This document shows positions 35,343 through 43,460 of a stretch of DNA of 58,401 nt, piece after piece. Each line of letters opens with the position of its first letter. Position 1 is the stretch's first letter. This stretch comes from an uncultured Jannaschia sp. (lineage in GTDB: Bacteria; Pseudomonadota; Alphaproteobacteria; Rhodobacterales; Rhodobacteraceae): the NCBI GenBank assembly GCA_947494145.1, contig CANLTZ010000022.1, positions 1-58,401 of the forward strand, given 5' to 3'. Position numbers and translations under genes: made by a program. Below the pieces are notes generated by a model. That model was not told the origin of the DNA. It worked only from the letters and a program-made list of their open reading frames with translations, and did no database searches.

Positions 35343-36064
35343 TTCGCCCGCTCCACGATGATATCCGAGCGACCGCGCCGGAGCCAGGCGATGCCACCCG
35401 CGGAGCCGCCCATCAAGAGCAGGACCAGCAGCCAAGGCGCCATGGCCGGCAGGGACGTGCGCGGCGCCGGCGGTGTGGATGGGGCCAGCGGCCGATTCTG
35501 CACGGGAATGAAAACGACCGAGACATTGCCGTAATCCAACCCCTCGATGCTGTTGGCGACCATCATCTTGATCTGCGCCAAGAGGGCGGGTGCCTGTGCG
35601 TCCTCGGTATGCCGAATCACGACGGACGCCGAAGAGGGCGGCGTGTCGCGCGCCAGCGGATCGGAGGTGGGCAGGACGACATGGGTGCGCGCTGACAACA
35701 CGCCATCGATTTCGGAGATGGTGCGCGAAAGCTCCTCGCTCATGGCGAAGATGAAGCGCGCGCGTTCTTCCGTCTGGGACGACACGAAGCCCTTCGACTC
35801 GAACACCTCGCCGAGATTTGAGTAATTCTTCCGCGGGTAGCCTTCGGCGCGCAGGATTTCGACGGCCATGGCGAAGTCGGCGTCGCCCACGCGCACCGTC
35901 ACCAGACCGTCCTTCTGCATCTCTCGGTCGGCGGACAGCCCGGACAGGCGAAGGACGGAAACGATCTCGTTGGCTTCATGTTCTTGGAGACCTGTATGCA
36001 GGTCGGTCTTGCACGCTGTCAGAATCGCCAGGGCGAGGATCGCGACCAGGAAACGATGGGCCAT
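35339..36064 (-). CDS. sctJ: SctJ (T3SS inner-ring lipoprotein)
   Basis: A 241-residue lipoprotein with lipobox LTAC (Cys at 18), two ring-building domains (VSVLRLSGLSADREMQKDGL with VRV; FAMAVEILRAEGYPRKNY; RTISEIDGVLSARTHVVLP) and a C-terminal membrane helix (about 208-228: APWLLVLLLMGGSAGGIAWL). It forms the inner-membrane ring with SctD. The YP(R/K) and SEIDGV(L/V)xAR(T/V)HVVLP motifs are diagnostic. Confidence 0.94.
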   Translation of the reverse strand: MAHRFLVAILALAILTACKTDLHTGLQEHEANEIVSVLRLSGLSADREMQKDGLVTVRVGDADFAMAVEILRAEGYPRKNYSNLGEVFESKGFVSSQTEERARFIFAMSEELSRTISEIDGVLSARTHVVLPTSDPLARDTPPSSASVVIRHTEDAQAPALLAQIKMMVANSIEGLDYGNVSVVFIPVQNRPLAPSTPPAPRTSLPAMAPWLLVLLLMGGSAGGIAWLRRGRSDIIVERAK

Positions 36065-36065
36065 G

Positions 36066-36476
36066 TCAGTTCCCCGACATCAGCTTGGTCATCGACCCCG
36101 CCATGCTGGACCCGGCCGACGAGATGATCGTCACCTCGATCGCGTGATTCGTCGCGGACTTGAAGTTGTGCATCGCCTGATCGAATGTCGGGGCCGACAC
36201 AGTTTCAGACCCAATCCCGAAGACGGCTTGCGGCCTGTCCTCTACCGGCGAAACGGTGCGGACAGATTGCGGGTTTTGGCCGTCGAATTGCAGTCCGATA
36301 TTGGATGATGCATCTTCCAATCTATTAAGGACGTTCTGCACGACTTCGGATTGATTCGGTGCCTCGACCGGAATTGCCGGATCGATATCGACAGGAATTT
36401 CTTCCGGCTGAATATCGCCTGACGGAATATCGGACGGGGACGCGACCGGAGTGATCGCGGCGGGATCAAGAGACAT
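36066..36476 (-). CDS. sctI: SctI-like T3SS inner-rod protein
   Basis: A 136-residue protein with an acidic, disordered first half (Pro/Ile/Asp-rich) and a C-terminal helical part (about 95-136: APTFDQAMHNFKSATNHAIE; SAGSSMAGSMTKLMSGN). SctI proteins end in this way, with a helix that polymerises into the inner rod below the needle. The gene is first in the left arm, one base before sctJ, as in many T3SS operons. It is longer than usual because of the N-terminal extension. Confidence 0.72.
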   Translation of the reverse strand: MSLDPAAITPVASPSDIPSGDIQPEEIPVDIDPAIPVEAPNQSEVVQNVLNRLEDASSNIGLQFDGQNPQSVRTVSPVEDRPQAVFGIGSETVSAPTFDQAMHNFKSATNHAIEVTIISSAGSSMAGSMTKLMSGN

Positions 36477-36543
36477 AGTAACCCTCTACGGTTTGGTGGA
36501 GCTCGGATGATCGAGCGAGAGGTTCTATCGACCGATAGTTTCG

Positions 36544-36564
36544 GCGACTTACCCGGACCTTACA
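36544..36564 (-). promoter_or_regulatory. T3SS operator box C (upstream of sctI)
   Basis: On the minus strand GTAAG (36563-36559) and GTAAG (36552-36548) are 11 bp apart, both perfect. It points to sctI, 71 bp downstream. This puts the left arm under the same control as the three units of the right arm. Confidence 0.65.
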
Positions 36565-36904
36565 AAGCTGGCCTTCCGTTTGCGTCAACTAGGGGCAACA
36601 CGAGAAGACTATCTTACTATCTGATGAATCTATATTTTTCGTCCTGATTGGTGGCGCAAATACCGATCACGCCGCGATATGGACCAGCATATCGGCGATG
36701 TTCCGCTCTGCTTTCGGCAAGATTCCTACATTCGGTTACTGTTTCTTGAACCGCGACAATCTTCCTCTTGATCGTTCAAAGCGGTTTGGTGATGTCTTTC
36801 AACATCGCTCGCGTCGATTGCGTCCAGCCGTCTGCCTTTTGGCTGGAACGCAATACAGGTATTATATGCGGACTCCTGTCCGCAATTGGGGGGAGATCTG
36901 AGCT
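36565..36904. promoter_or_regulatory. Divergent intergenic region between sctI and the response regulator
   Basis: No gene is seen in this stretch, which is AT-richer than the rest (36600-36660). A weak promoter for the regulator may be TTGGCT (36839-36844) with TATTAT (36860-36865). A hairpin GCGGAC-TCCT-GTCCGC (36868-36883) lies just behind it, and GGGGGGAG provides the ribosome-binding site before the ATG at 36905. Confidence 0.45.
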
Positions 36905-37594
36905 ATGCGACTTTTGATTGTTGAGGATGAACAGGTATTCGCGGAGCCTGTTAGCCGTGTCTTGAGAAAGGCGGGCTATACGGTCGATATCGTCGATTGC
37001 CTGGATGATGCGAATTCCGCGATTGCGGTCTGCGATTATAATCTGATCCTTCTCGACCGGCATCTCCCGGACGGAGACGGGCTGGACGTGCTGCGCGCGC
37101 TTCGGCGAGCCAAGAGCGGGATTTCCGTCATTCTGATGTCTGCCGAGATGCGCAGCGTGCACGAGAGGATCGTCGGCCTGGAAGAGGGGGCCGATGACTA
37201 CATGACCAAACCGCTCGACATCTCCGAGCTGTTGGCGCGGGTTCGCGCGCTTCTGCGGCGACCGCAGGAACTGGCGCGCAGCGAGGTCTTGGTCGGAAAC
37301 CTGTGCTTGAACACAGAGACGAGGTCGGTTTCGATCGACGGCGCGCCGGTCTCCATCAGCCGGCGGGAGTTGGGCCTGCTTGAGCATCTTGTGCGGGCCG
37401 AGGGCCGCGTGGTTCTGCGCGACCAGATCGAACAGCGTACCTACGGCTTCGACGACGAGATTTCGATCAATGCAATCGAGGTGGCTATCCATCGTCTTCG
37501 TCGGCGGCTTGAACAACACGGTGCCGCTGTTTCCATCCAGACAGTGCGTGGATTGGGCTACATGCTTCACGCACGGGAGATGGCAGATGTTTGA
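36905..37594 (+). CDS. OmpR/PhoB-family response regulator
   Basis: A 229-residue regulator. The receiver domain (1-115) has the acidic pocket E7-D8, phosphoacceptor D51 (LILLDRHLPDGDG), and the K in YMTKPLD. The winged-helix DNA-binding domain (about 125-225) has ISRRELGLLEHLVRAEGRVV, the SINAIEVAIHRLRRRLE recognition region and QTVRGLGYML. It is the best candidate to bind the GTAAG tandem boxes of the T3SS. It overlaps the kinase gene by 8 bases. Confidence 0.93.
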   Translation: MRLLIVEDEQVFAEPVSRVLRKAGYTVDIVDCLDDANSAIAVCDYNLILLDRHLPDGDGLDVLRALRRAKSGISVILMSAEMRSVHERIVGLEEGADDYMTKPLDISELLARVRALLRRPQELARSEVLVGNLCLNTETRSVSIDGAPVSISRRELGLLEHLVRAEGRVVLRDQIEQRTYGFDDEISINAIEVAIHRLRRRLEQHGAAVSIQTVRGLGYMLHAREMADV

Positions 37595-38270
37595 GTGCGG
37601 ATCGCGCGACGACTCTTTCCGGGACTGGGACGCCATCGTGGCCCATCAACTCAAGACGCCGCTTTGCGCCCTGGATGCCCGGCTGTCCGAAACCCAGCCC
37701 ATCGACCGCGATCTGCTGCGGCAGGATATCCGTCGCCTCACCCATCTGATCGATCAACTCCAGCGCTTCGCCCGCCATCGCGACTCAACACCATCGTGTC
37801 GCCGCACCGTCCCGCCGCGCCGGATCGTGAAAGACGCCGCGCGTGACCTGGCGCCGCTCGCCCATCAGGCGGGCATGGAAATCGTGTTCCGGGACTGGTC
37901 CCGCGGCGGGCGGGTCAACGTCGATCCGGTTCTTGCGGGCGAGGCCGTTCGCAACCTTGTCGAGAACGCGATCAAATACGGCGGCGCGGGCGACACGGTG
38001 AATTTGGTCGTCGGCCCCGGCTGCCAGATCTGTGTCATGGATCGCGGACCCGGCATCGGGATGGCGCGGCAGAGGGATCTGTTTCGTCCTGGATACCGCG
38101 GAACGGATCGCGCCCCGGGCAATGGGTTGGGCTTGTTCCTGGTGCGGGAAATCATGCGCCGCGAGAACGGGTCCGTCTCGATCGTCCGACGACGGCACGG
38201 GGGCACGGCGGCGACGCTGCGCTTCGAACCGGCCGACCGCGCGCGGATGCCGATAGATTGCGTGGCTTGA
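37587..38270 (+). CDS. Small soluble histidine kinase without sensor domain
   Basis: A 227-residue kinase with phosphoacceptor His20 (IVAHQLKTPLCALDARL), N box (NLVENAIKYGG), G1 (DRGPGIG) and G2 (GNGLGLFLV), so the HisKA and HATPase domains are complete. It has no membrane helix and no sensor domain: the H box starts 16 residues from the N-terminus. It must receive its signal through a partner protein or act as a constitutive module. ATG at 37587 lies inside the regulator gene, giving translational coupling. Confidence 0.9.
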   Translation: MFECGSRDDSFRDWDAIVAHQLKTPLCALDARLSETQPIDRDLLRQDIRRLTHLIDQLQRFARHRDSTPSCRRTVPPRRIVKDAARDLAPLAHQAGMEIVFRDWSRGGRVNVDPVLAGEAVRNLVENAIKYGGAGDTVNLVVGPGCQICVMDRGPGIGMARQRDLFRPGYRGTDRAPGNGLGLFLVREIMRRENGSVSIVRRRHGGTAATLRFEPADRARMPIDCVA

Positions 38271-38279
38271 CGCGCAGCG

Positions 38280-38738
38280 CTACCGCACGGGCCGGGCGTC
38301 GAGGGCGTTGACTGCCGCCACGTTGTCCGCCGACCGACCATTGGGGTCGAAGGTCTCTGCCAAGAAGGCCAGCGCGATGGATTTGGCCAGTTCCGGCCCC
38401 ACGACGCGGCTGCCCATGGTCACGATCTGCGCGTCGTTCGATAGCGCCGCGCGTTCCGCTGAATAGGTGTCATGCGCCTGCGCCGCGCGGATCCCCGGGA
38501 CCTTGTTGGCCGACATGGCCACGCCGATGCCCGTGCCGCAGATCAAGATCGCCCGATCCCAGCGGCCCGCCAAGATGCCTTGCCCAACCCGTTGGGCCAA
38601 GTTGGCGTAGAACGGATCGCGCGTGCCGTCTTGGCGGCTGGTTTCTTCGACTTCGAAGCCCGTCTGTCCGGCCAGGAACTCGGCCAGCATATGCGCCAGG
38701 TCTTCACCTGCGCTGTCGCCTGCCACTGCTATCCGCAT
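38280..38738 (-). CDS. RpiB/LacAB-family sugar-phosphate isomerase
   Basis: A 152-residue RpiB-type isomerase: [11 protein letters not shown] start, active-site region [20 protein letters not shown] with the catalytic Cys, and [20 protein letters not shown]. RpiB proteins interconvert ribose-5-P and ribulose-5-P, and subgroups act on erythrulose-4-P. The DhaK/DhaL and dehydrogenase genes in the same operon point to a tetrose or similar substrate. The start at 38738 is the conserved one. It is the last gene of the operon and converges on the kinase gene. Confidence 0.88.
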   Translation of the reverse strand: MRIAVAGDSAGEDLAHMLAEFLAGQTGFEVEETSRQDGTRDPFYANLAQRVGQGILAGRWDRAILICGTGIGVAMSANKVPGIRAAQAHDTYSAERAALSNDAQIVTMGSRVVGPELAKSIALAFLAETFDPNGRSADNVAAVNALDARPVR

Positions 38739-38760
38739 GCTGTTCTCCCTTGCACCCAAT

Positions 38761-39393
38761 TCAGGCGTCCAGCCGGGCCGCCGCGCCGTCACAGAGCCCG
38801 CGCAGGATCATCGCGCAGGACGTGGCACCGGCGTCCAGCACCCCCCGAGAGCGTTCGCCCAGGCGGCTGGACCGGCCGATCTTGGCCACCATGTCTTCGG
38901 TCGAATCCCGGCCTGCCTCGGCGGCCTCGGCCACGTGGCGCAGCAAGACGGCCATGTCAGGGTGGCCCGCTTCCGCCGCCGCGACCGCAGGGACGAGCGC
39001 ATCCATCATCGTCTTGTCGCCGACCTTGGCCGACCCCACCGATGCCACGCCGTCCAACCCTGCCCGCAGCATGGCCGCGAAGGTATCTGCGTCGATGGCC
39101 CCCAGGTCCTCGATGGTCTCCGACATTTCCAGGAAGAACATCCCGTAGAGCGGCCCCATGGAGCCGCCGATCTCGGACATCAGGACGTCCGAAAGGGTTG
39201 CCATCGCCTCGCCGAGCGAGGCGTCGTCGCCGATACGCTCTGCGGCGCGGCCGAAGCCCTTGGCCATGTTCACGCCGTGATCGCCGTCGCCGATCTTGCC
39301 GTCGATTTCCGACAGATAGGCGCGGTTTTCCACGATCACCGCTGCAATATCGCGGATGATCGCACCCGCCCCGGCATTGGCGAAACTGGACAT
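38761..39393 (-). CDS. DhaL-type kinase subunit (ATP-binding)
   Basis: A 210-residue DhaL protein, an eight-helix ATP-binding subunit. Motifs: [17 protein letters not shown] (Mg-ATP-binding aspartates), [33 protein letters not shown] and [20 protein letters not shown]. It works with DhaK to phosphorylate dihydroxyacetone or related ketoses such as erythrulose. No PTS subunit DhaM is nearby, so ATP is the probable donor. The ATG at 39393 overlaps the dhaK stop. Confidence 0.9.
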   Translation of the reverse strand: MSSFANAGAGAIIRDIAAVIVENRAYLSEIDGKIGDGDHGVNMAKGFGRAAERIGDDASLGEAMATLSDVLMSEIGGSMGPLYGMFFLEMSETIEDLGAIDADTFAAMLRAGLDGVASVGSAKVGDKTMMDALVPAVAAAEAGHPDMAVLLRHVAEAAEAGRDSTEDMVAKIGRSSRLGERSRGVLDAGATSCAMILRGLCDGAAARLDA

Positions 39394-40394
39394 CAGGCCG
39401 CCCCGAAGGCTGGGCAATCGGTCGGCGCCGCAAGCAACGCCTTTCGCTCGTCGTCCAAGGCCATGACCGTCAGGGTGGCGCCGATCATCTCCAGCGAGGT
39501 GAAGTAGTCGCCGACATAGCTTTTGTGGATCACCAAGCCGCGCCCTTCGATGGCGCGGGCCATGCGGTCATACAAAACGTACAACTCGTTGCGGGGGGTC
39601 GCGCCCAACCCCGACACCAACACCGCCACTTCGGTCCCGGCGGGCAGGTCGTGATCATCCAAGACCAGACGCGCCATTTCGGCCGCCACTTCGTCTGCCG
39701 TGCCCAGATCGGTGACCGACGTTCCCGGCTCGCCGTGATGGCCGATCCCCATCTCCATCTTGCCGGGTTCGATCTGGAAATTCGGGTGACCAACAGCGGG
39801 GAGCGTGCAGGGCCCCAACCCTACGCCCACAGAGCGGCAGGCGTCGATGGCCCCCTGTGCGGCGGCGCGGACTTCTTCGGCGCTGGCGCCCTGGGCCGCC
39901 TTCGCCCCGCCGATCTTCCACATGAAGATCTCACCCGCCACGCCGCGCCGCTTCTCCCGCTCCTCGGGCGGGGCGGAGGACACGTCGTCATTGGCTACGA
40001 CGGTCAGCACCTCGACATCATCCTTGGCGGCCATCTTGCTGGCCATCTTCACGTTCATGTTGTCGCCAGCATAATTCCCATAGAGCACCACCACGCCCTT
40101 GCCACCATCGGCGGCGGCGATGGCGTCGCGAAAGCTTTTGGCGGTGGGCGATGAGAACAATTCCCCCACGGCGGTCGCATCCACCATGCCCGCGCCGGTA
40201 TAGCCGATGAAGGCCGGTTCATGCCCCGACCCGCCCCCGGTCACGATGCCGACCTTGCTCGCCACGGGCGCGTCCAACGCGGCCACGACACGCGCGTTGT
40301 CGGGATGCAGCCGAACCCGGTCGGCATGGGCGCGCACGAAGCCGCGCACGGTCTCATCGACGATGTCATCCGGGTCGTTGAGGAAACGTTGCAT
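39393..40394 (-). CDS. DhaK-type ketose kinase subunit (substrate-binding)
   Basis: A 333-residue DhaK protein. Substrate-binding motifs are VTGGGSGHEPAFIGYTGAGM (with the conserved SGHEP), VLYGNYAGDNMNVKMA, NDDVSSAPPEEREKRRGVAG, and the covalent-binding His in EMGIGHHGEPG. It is a DhaK with a separate DhaL, and could act on dihydroxyacetone or a tetrulose. The gene lies 9 bp after the SDR gene and is coupled to dhaL. Confidence 0.9.
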   Translation of the reverse strand: MQRFLNDPDDIVDETVRGFVRAHADRVRLHPDNARVVAALDAPVASKVGIVTGGGSGHEPAFIGYTGAGMVDATAVGELFSSPTAKSFRDAIAAADGGKGVVVLYGNYAGDNMNVKMASKMAAKDDVEVLTVVANDDVSSAPPEEREKRRGVAGEIFMWKIGGAKAAQGASAEEVRAAAQGAIDACRSVGVGLGPCTLPAVGHPNFQIEPGKMEMGIGHHGEPGTSVTDLGTADEVAAEMARLVLDDHDLPAGTEVAVLVSGLGATPRNELYVLYDRMARAIEGRGLVIHKSYVGDYFTSLEMIGATLTVMALDDERKALLAAPTDCPAFGAA

Positions 40395-40403
40395 GGGGAA
40401 GTC

Positions 40404-41162
40404 CTATTTGATGGTGAAGCCGCCATCGACGATCAGGTCCGCGCCGTTGATCATGCGCGCCATGTCGGAGGCGAGGAAGAGGGCGGCGGCCGCGATCTCA
40501 TCGGGCTCAGCGAAGCGACCGGTGGGGATCTGGGCGATCATCGCGTCGCCCTTCGCGCCGGCCCAGGCTTTCTTTCCCAACTCGGTCAACACGACCGTGG
40601 GCGAGATGGTGTTCACGGTGATGCCGTGCTGGCCCCATTCCAGGGCCATGACCTTGGACATGCCGATGACGGCGAACTTGGAGGCGCAATAAGCCACATG
40701 TCCGTCGATGGCGACGGTGCCGGCCTGACTGGCCATGTTGACGATGCGGCCACCGCCGCCCGCGATCATCACCCGGCCCACGGCCTGGGCAACGTTGAAG
40801 CTGCCGGTCAGATTGATGTCGATGGTGCGGGTCCACGCGCTCTGGCTGAGGTCTTCGACAGGGGCGAGATCGACGATACCGGCGCAGTTTACCAAGATGT
40901 CGATGCCCCCCATATCGGTGGCCACGGACCTGACCGTGCGGGCCACGTCATCTGCATCGGCCACGTCGCAGCCATAGGCGTGGGCATCTGGCAGGGCGTC
41001 CGCCTTGGCGCGCGCGGCCTCTGCGTTCAGGTCAACCACGGCGACGCGCGCGCCATGGGCCGCGAAGGCATCGCAAACGGCGGCGCCGATGCCAGAGGCG
41101 CCGCCGGTGACGAGGACGGACTTGCCACCGAGCGCGGCGTTCAGGTCGGAAAGATCGGTCAT
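40404..41162 (-). CDS. Short-chain dehydrogenase (predicted polyol dehydrogenase)
   Basis: A 252-residue classical SDR: NAD-binding TGGASGIG (about 19-26), VDLNAE after strand 2 (NAD preference), NCAG, the catalytic Ser near 144 and YCASK (about 156-160). In an operon with DhaK, DhaL and RpiB it likely oxidises the imported polyol to the ketose that is then phosphorylated, as D-threitol dehydrogenase does in mycobacteria. Substrate is inferred. Confidence 0.88.
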   Translation of the reverse strand: MTDLSDLNAALGGKSVLVTGGASGIGAAVCDAFAAHGARVAVVDLNAEAARAKADALPDAHAYGCDVADADDVARTVRSVATDMGGIDILVNCAGIVDLAPVEDLSQSAWTRTIDINLTGSFNVAQAVGRVMIAGGGGRIVNMASQAGTVAIDGHVAYCASKFAVIGMSKVMALEWGQHGITVNTISPTVVLTELGKKAWAGAKGDAMIAQIPTGRFAEPDEIAAAALFLASDMARMINGADLIVDGGFTIK

Positions 41163-41189
41163 GGGATCGGCCTTCGGAAAGGGTCGGAC

Positions 41190-41245
41190 CCGGGCGCTGG
41201 ACGCCCGGACACGTAGTCGGAAGACCCGGGCGACACACGCCCGGG
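41190..41245. repeat. Two hairpins CCGGGCG/CGCCCGG between SBP and SDR genes
   Basis: CCGGGCG-CTGGA-CGCCCGG (41190-41208) and CCCGGGCG-ACACA-CGCCCGGG (41225-41245). They follow the binding-protein gene on the minus strand and may raise its expression over later genes by stabilising the upstream mRNA. The same stem recurs at 42288-42309. Confidence 0.6.
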
Positions 41246-41259
41246 GCTAGGGACGTGGC

Positions 41260-42243
41260 TTACTGGCGTTGGGCTAGCAGGTCGTCCACGTTGTCGGCGG
41301 TGACCGGTGTCCACGGCACGTTGTAGGACGCGGCGGCGCCGCCTTCCCACCCCATGTCGGAATAGGTCTGCCAGATGTCGGACATCGGCTCATACCCGTC
41401 CATGGCTGCGGCGATCGCCACGTCCAGCGCGCCCTGGGCCTGGGCCCGCGCATCCTGGAGGATCGACGACATCTCACCCGCCTTCACGGCGTTGAGCGCG
41501 TCGGTCACGCCGTCGATCCCGGCGATGGCGAAGTCGTTCACGTCGAGACCGGCAGCCTTGATCGCCTCGATGGCGCCCAGGGCCATCTCATCGTTCTGGC
41601 CGATCACGCCGTCGATGCTATCGGGATGGGCGGTGAGCCAGTTTTCCATCAAGGTCTGCGCCTCGGCGCGGGACCAATTGGCGGTCTGCTGTTCCAACAC
41701 GGTCACGTCCGGGCATTCGGCCAGGGCCTTCTGATTGCCTTCCAGCCGCTGGATCTGCGCCGACTGGCCGATGGGCCCTTCGATGATGACCACGTTGCCC
41801 GCGCAGCTGATGGCGTCGAGCACGATCTTGGCTTCCATATAGCCGGACTGCACATCGTCGGAGCCCACATAGGAGGTCAGCAAATCGCTGTTGACCTGCG
41901 TGTTCGACCCGACGACGGGGATGCCCGCCTCATTGGCGATGCGCACGGCCTCGGCGCCTGCTTCGATGTCGATGGGCACGAAGATGGCCGCGTCGAAGCC
42001 CTGGGTGGCCATCGTCTCGAACTGTTCCTGCTGGACCAGGGCGTCGTAGCGGCCATCGAAGATCGTCAGATCCACCATGCCGTCGACCACGGCGGGGTGC
42101 TCCTCCAACGCCTCAGACCAGATCTGCATGAATTCCGCCTGGAGCCCATAGACGGCGGCGCCGATTTTCAGCGGCTCATCCTGGGCCATTGCCGAAGTCG
42201 TCGCCATGCCGATCAGTGCGGCGCTTGCCAGAAGTTTCTTCAT
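41260..42243 (-). CDS. Sugar ABC transporter, periplasmic binding protein
   Basis: A 327-residue ribose-type binding protein (periplasmic-binding family 4) with signal peptide (LLASAALIGMATTSAMAQ). Motifs FVPIDIEAGAEAVRIANEAG and VVGSNTQVNSDLLTSYVGSD are typical of the first and hinge regions. It delivers a sugar or polyol to the permease and ATPase encoded next to it. Confidence 0.9.
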   Translation of the reverse strand: MKKLLASAALIGMATTSAMAQDEPLKIGAAVYGLQAEFMQIWSEALEEHPAVVDGMVDLTIFDGRYDALVQQEQFETMATQGFDAAIFVPIDIEAGAEAVRIANEAGIPVVGSNTQVNSDLLTSYVGSDDVQSGYMEAKIVLDAISCAGNVVIIEGPIGQSAQIQRLEGNQKALAECPDVTVLEQQTANWSRAEAQTLMENWLTAHPDSIDGVIGQNDEMALGAIEAIKAAGLDVNDFAIAGIDGVTDALNAVKAGEMSSILQDARAQAQGALDVAIAAAMDGYEPMSDIWQTYSDMGWEGGAAASYNVPWTPVTADNVDDLLAQRQ

Positions 42244-42287
42244 CTTCTCTCTCTCCCTGTTGTCCCCGATATCCGGGGGTCTTCCAT

Positions 42288-42309
42288 GTCCGGGCGCTGT
42301 CGCCCGGAC
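42288..42309. repeat. Hairpin GTCCGGGCG/CGCCCGGAC between permease and SBP genes
   Basis: A perfect 9-bp stem with loop CTGT. It shares the CCGGGCG stem with the two hairpins at 41190-41245. Confidence 0.6.
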
Positions 42310-42310
42310 C

Positions 42311-43342
42311 CTATTCCCGTCGGTTCCGGGTTTGATCCAGCATCACCGCGGCGACGATCAGGACGCCCTTGATGACGAGCTGGTAGTAAGATTCGACCCC
42401 CATCAGATCGAGGCCGTTATTGACGACACCGATGAGCAGCGCGCCAATCAGCGTGCCGGTGACCCGGCCGACGCCGCCCGCCAGGCTGGTCCCGCCGATG
42501 ACGACGGCGGCGATGGCGTCCAATTCATAAGCCACGCCCGCCTGCGGCAGGGCCGAGCCGGTGCGGGCGGCCAGGATCATGCCCGCCAGCCCCGCCAGCG
42601 CACCCGAGATGGCGAAGACGGCAAAGCGGATGCGCGCCACGTTGATGCCGGAGACGGTGGCCGCGTGGGGGTTGCCGCCCGCGGCGTAGACGTGGCGGCC
42701 GAAACGGGTTTGTGTCAGCGTCCACCAGGCGCCAGCAAAGACCAACGCAAACAGGACGACGGGCATCGGGATCCCGAAGATGTCTCCGGTGCCGATCCAG
42801 CGGAATTCGTCGGTCAGCGCGGGGACGGGACGGCCATCGGAATAAAGAAGCGTGAGGCCGCGGGCCGCCGACAACATGCCCAGCGTGGCCACGAAGGCCG
42901 GGACGTTAAAGCGGGCCACGGCAGCGCCCGACACGGCGCCGCAGATCGCACCGACGGCGACACCGGCGATCAGGGCCAGCCCCACGGGATACGGCCCGCC
43001 CGCGACCGCCGCCGTGCTGGATGTCGACGCCAAGGACGCCGCCACCACGCCCGCCAGGGCCACGACCGATCCGACCGACAGGTCGATGCCGCGGGCCAGG
43101 ATCACGAAGGTCAGGCCGATGGCCAAGATGCCGTTGATCGAGGTCTGGCGCAGGACGTTGAGGATGTTGCGGGGCGTCAGGAAGAATTCGTTGAGGAAGG
43201 TTAGGCCCAGACAGACCACAACGAGGGCGATAAGGATGCCATAGGCCTGGAGAAAGCCCGCAACGGAGCGGTTGCCGGACGCGGCCTGGGCGGCAGCGCC
43301 GGGCGAGGGCTGTGGATCGGTCCGGGCGGGGTCGTCGGTCAT
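42311..43342 (-). CDS. Sugar ABC transporter, permease (RbsC type)
   Basis: A 343-residue membrane protein of the RbsC/branched-chain permease family with about nine to ten helices; EFFLTPRNILNVLRQTSING, ILARGIDLSVGSVVALAGVV and GTSLAGGVGRVTGTLIGALL are family marks. Unlike RbsC it has a ~25-residue Ala/Pro-rich cytosolic N-terminus. It forms the channel of the importer. Confidence 0.92.
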   Translation of the reverse strand: MTDDPARTDPQPSPGAAAQAASGNRSVAGFLQAYGILIALVVVCLGLTFLNEFFLTPRNILNVLRQTSINGILAIGLTFVILARGIDLSVGSVVALAGVVAASLASTSSTAAVAGGPYPVGLALIAGVAVGAICGAVSGAAVARFNVPAFVATLGMLSAARGLTLLYSDGRPVPALTDEFRWIGTGDIFGIPMPVVLFALVFAGAWWTLTQTRFGRHVYAAGGNPHAATVSGINVARIRFAVFAISGALAGLAGMILAARTGSALPQAGVAYELDAIAAVVIGGTSLAGGVGRVTGTLIGALLIGVVNNGLDLMGVESYYQLVIKGVLIVAAVMLDQTRNRRE

Positions 43343-43460
43343 TGGCGGTTCTCCGACCGGGTGAGGGGGCGCTGCCCGATGCGCGCCAGGTCTTCATCTG
43401 CGGTCTGACCCGTCGGTTTTGGCCGTCCCGGCATGTGGGCAATGGTCATGTCAGGCCCCC

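Noticed and set aside
16737-36564. Flagellar rather than T3SS assignment of the export genes
   Set aside because: No flagellin, hook, rod or motor genes; SctD with FHA domain, SctI/SctJ, and the YscX-YscY pair mark a non-flagellar system.
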